Below, piece by piece: positions 62,282-64,000 of a stretch of DNA of 64,000 nt (positions are counted from its first letter, which is position 1; every line of letters starts with the position of its first letter). The DNA comes from Adineta steineri. Lineage: Eukaryota; Rotifera; Eurotatoria; Adinetida; Adinetidae. The notes under the pieces are model-generated. The model saw only the letters and a list, made by a program, of their open reading frames with translations, was not told where the DNA came from and did no database searches. The DNA is taken from the NCBI GenBank assembly GCA_905250115.1, contig CAJNOI010000033.1:150206-214205 (forward strand), in the 5' to 3' direction. The position numbers were made by a program, and so were the translations under genes.

Positions 62282-62473
62282 CAGGGGTGGCACGACCAGG
62301 GGGTGTCGGGAGTGTAACACCCCACTCTCAGTCTTCGGAAATTTCTATTTTTTACTCAACAAAATCGGCAAATCTTCTTAGATTTTTTGCTAAAGATAAT
62401 ACCACAACCCTCAAAAATTCAAAAAAACATTTCGCTACACCCCCACAATGTTGGCTGTCTCGCGCCACCCCTG
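62282..62473. mobile_element. MITE, 192 bp, CAGGGGTGGC termini, hAT-like
   Basis: The ends CAGGGGTGGCACGA and the complement of CAGGGGTGGCGCGAGA are inverted repeats. Flanks ATTGATGG and ATTAATAA agree at 5 of 8, a possible decayed 8 bp duplication. The interior is non-coding, and the open frame crossing it is spurious. Different family from the elements at 12799 and 14449. Confidence 0.75.
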
Positions 62474-63320
62474 ATTAATAATGTTACGTACTATGATAAA
62501 TGTCTGATAACAAATTCACGTTTAATATTTAGATGAGTCTATTGTGTGTTTAAGAGCTTGTAACTTCATTATTTTACCCTACGCATTTTTCTAGTGTAAT
62601 TAATGAAATTACATTAAATATTTTTCATGCAGATGTTCACATACATGATCTTATTTTCGTCTGAATACTTGTTCTTCATAGAAATTTCATGGACAAGTCT
62701 TATAAATATCTTAAAATCGATATATGAAGTCTTAATAAAACTTTTCGATGTTTTCCTCAGGTTTAGAAAAATTCGTGGCATTCTATCAGATGATTATTCA
62801 AAACTTTACATGATTTTAATTTATTTGTTTAATTAAATAAGAAGAACTTTCTAAATAATTCTTTTCTTAACACGATCTTCGTATAGATGGCACTACTAGT
62901 CAATCCATAATTTCTTTCGTCTGTATTCTATCTTATTTATAACAAAATAATTATCACAAAGAAAAACATTTTCTAACGTATTTATATATCTTTCAATAGA
63001 TAAACAGTTAGATGAGTTCATACGAAATTTATGACTCATATCTAAGCAAACAAAACAAACAGAGATATTCATACATACATTTTCCTTCAGACACAAATAT
63101 TTCATATTCACTCACATGTTATTGAAAGAAAAAACAAATACCAATAATGAAAACATGATTTTTCGCGTATTTTTATATAACTGACTTTGAAATACATATG
63201 TAAATATATGTTTATTTAATCAAATGACTTTCATTTATTCTTTATTTTAAATTAGTTAACTGACCTTGATATTATATTTATTATTTATTTTTAGAAAAAG
63301 CATTTGTCTATTAAAAGACT

Positions 63321-64000
<680 letters not shown>

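Larger units (their letters stand above)
59334..63320. other. Long intergenic stretch with flank duplication, a MITE and possible relics
   Basis: 59334-60203 is duplicated flank. At 60350-60398 a TTTTAG-bounded frame AEEFINLRQQLENNY followed by TAA looks like a terminal exon or relic. A two-exon minus-strand frame at 61853-62160 and a MITE at 62282-62473 are listed separately. The frames at 62627-62836 (plus) and 62896-63111 (minus) have weak gene-like character only. Confidence 0.5.

Noticed and set aside
62275..62478. 67-codon frame starting MMAGVARPGG
   Set aside because: It coincides with a MITE bounded by inverted repeats; not gene-like.

Overview
The window is eukaryotic nuclear DNA, very AT-rich. 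Genes are split by many short GT-AG introns (mostly about 50-70 nt), intergenic spacers are long, and the proteins are animal-type: M13 neprilysin, AAK1-like kinase, RAD6-type E2, single-domain hexokinase, Bro1-PTP (HD-PTP), TFIIIC TPR subunit, CAP/PAN secreted protein and GOLPH3. Intron size, codon use, tandem gene copies and short TGTGGG-like tracts (the telomere repeat reported for bdelloids) suggest a small invertebrate, most probably a bdelloid rotifer. That assignment is inference. There is no bacterial operon, CRISPR array or recognisable virus.

Layout: 1-523 (+) is the 3' end of one neprilysin gene, and 3450-8184 (+) is a complete second copy. 9001-13482 (-) is a multi-exon protein with a weak TBC-like resemblance. 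14061-17736 (-) is an AAK1-like kinase and 17964-19505 (-) a RAD6/UBE2A-like E2. 20070-20468 (+) is a small membrane protein. A 3.5 kb quiet stretch follows, then a novel 216-residue membrane protein (23934-24881, +), then 4.7 kb of quiet DNA holding a 375 bp palindromic element. 29575-32807 (-) is hexokinase. 34034-42023 (-) is a 25-exon HD-PTP/PTPN23 gene, divergent from a GTF3C3-like gene (42923-49052, +) whose largest intron holds a 577 bp fold-back element and a nested antisense gene. 50542-50802 (-) is a tiny predicted lipidated protein. 51181-60203 is a tandem duplication of a secreted PAN-CAP gene in which both copies are damaged in different ways. The window ends inside GOLPH3 (63321 onward, +).

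Many models were checked by summing exon lengths. Neprilysin, hexokinase, AAK1, E2, HD-PTP, GTF3C3, the 216-aa protein and the 9001-13482 gene all give continuous frames divisible by three. Exon borders were read by eye and may be off by one base in places.

The genes do not form one pathway. Several are eukaryotic housekeeping or trafficking genes (AAK1 and HD-PTP in endocytic sorting, GOLPH3 in Golgi retention). The accessory interest lies in fold-back and miniature elements in introns (two with convincing 8 bp target duplications, hAT-like), a degenerate HD-PTP active site, a complementary-lesion CAP gene pair, and small genes below the usual ORF cutoff.
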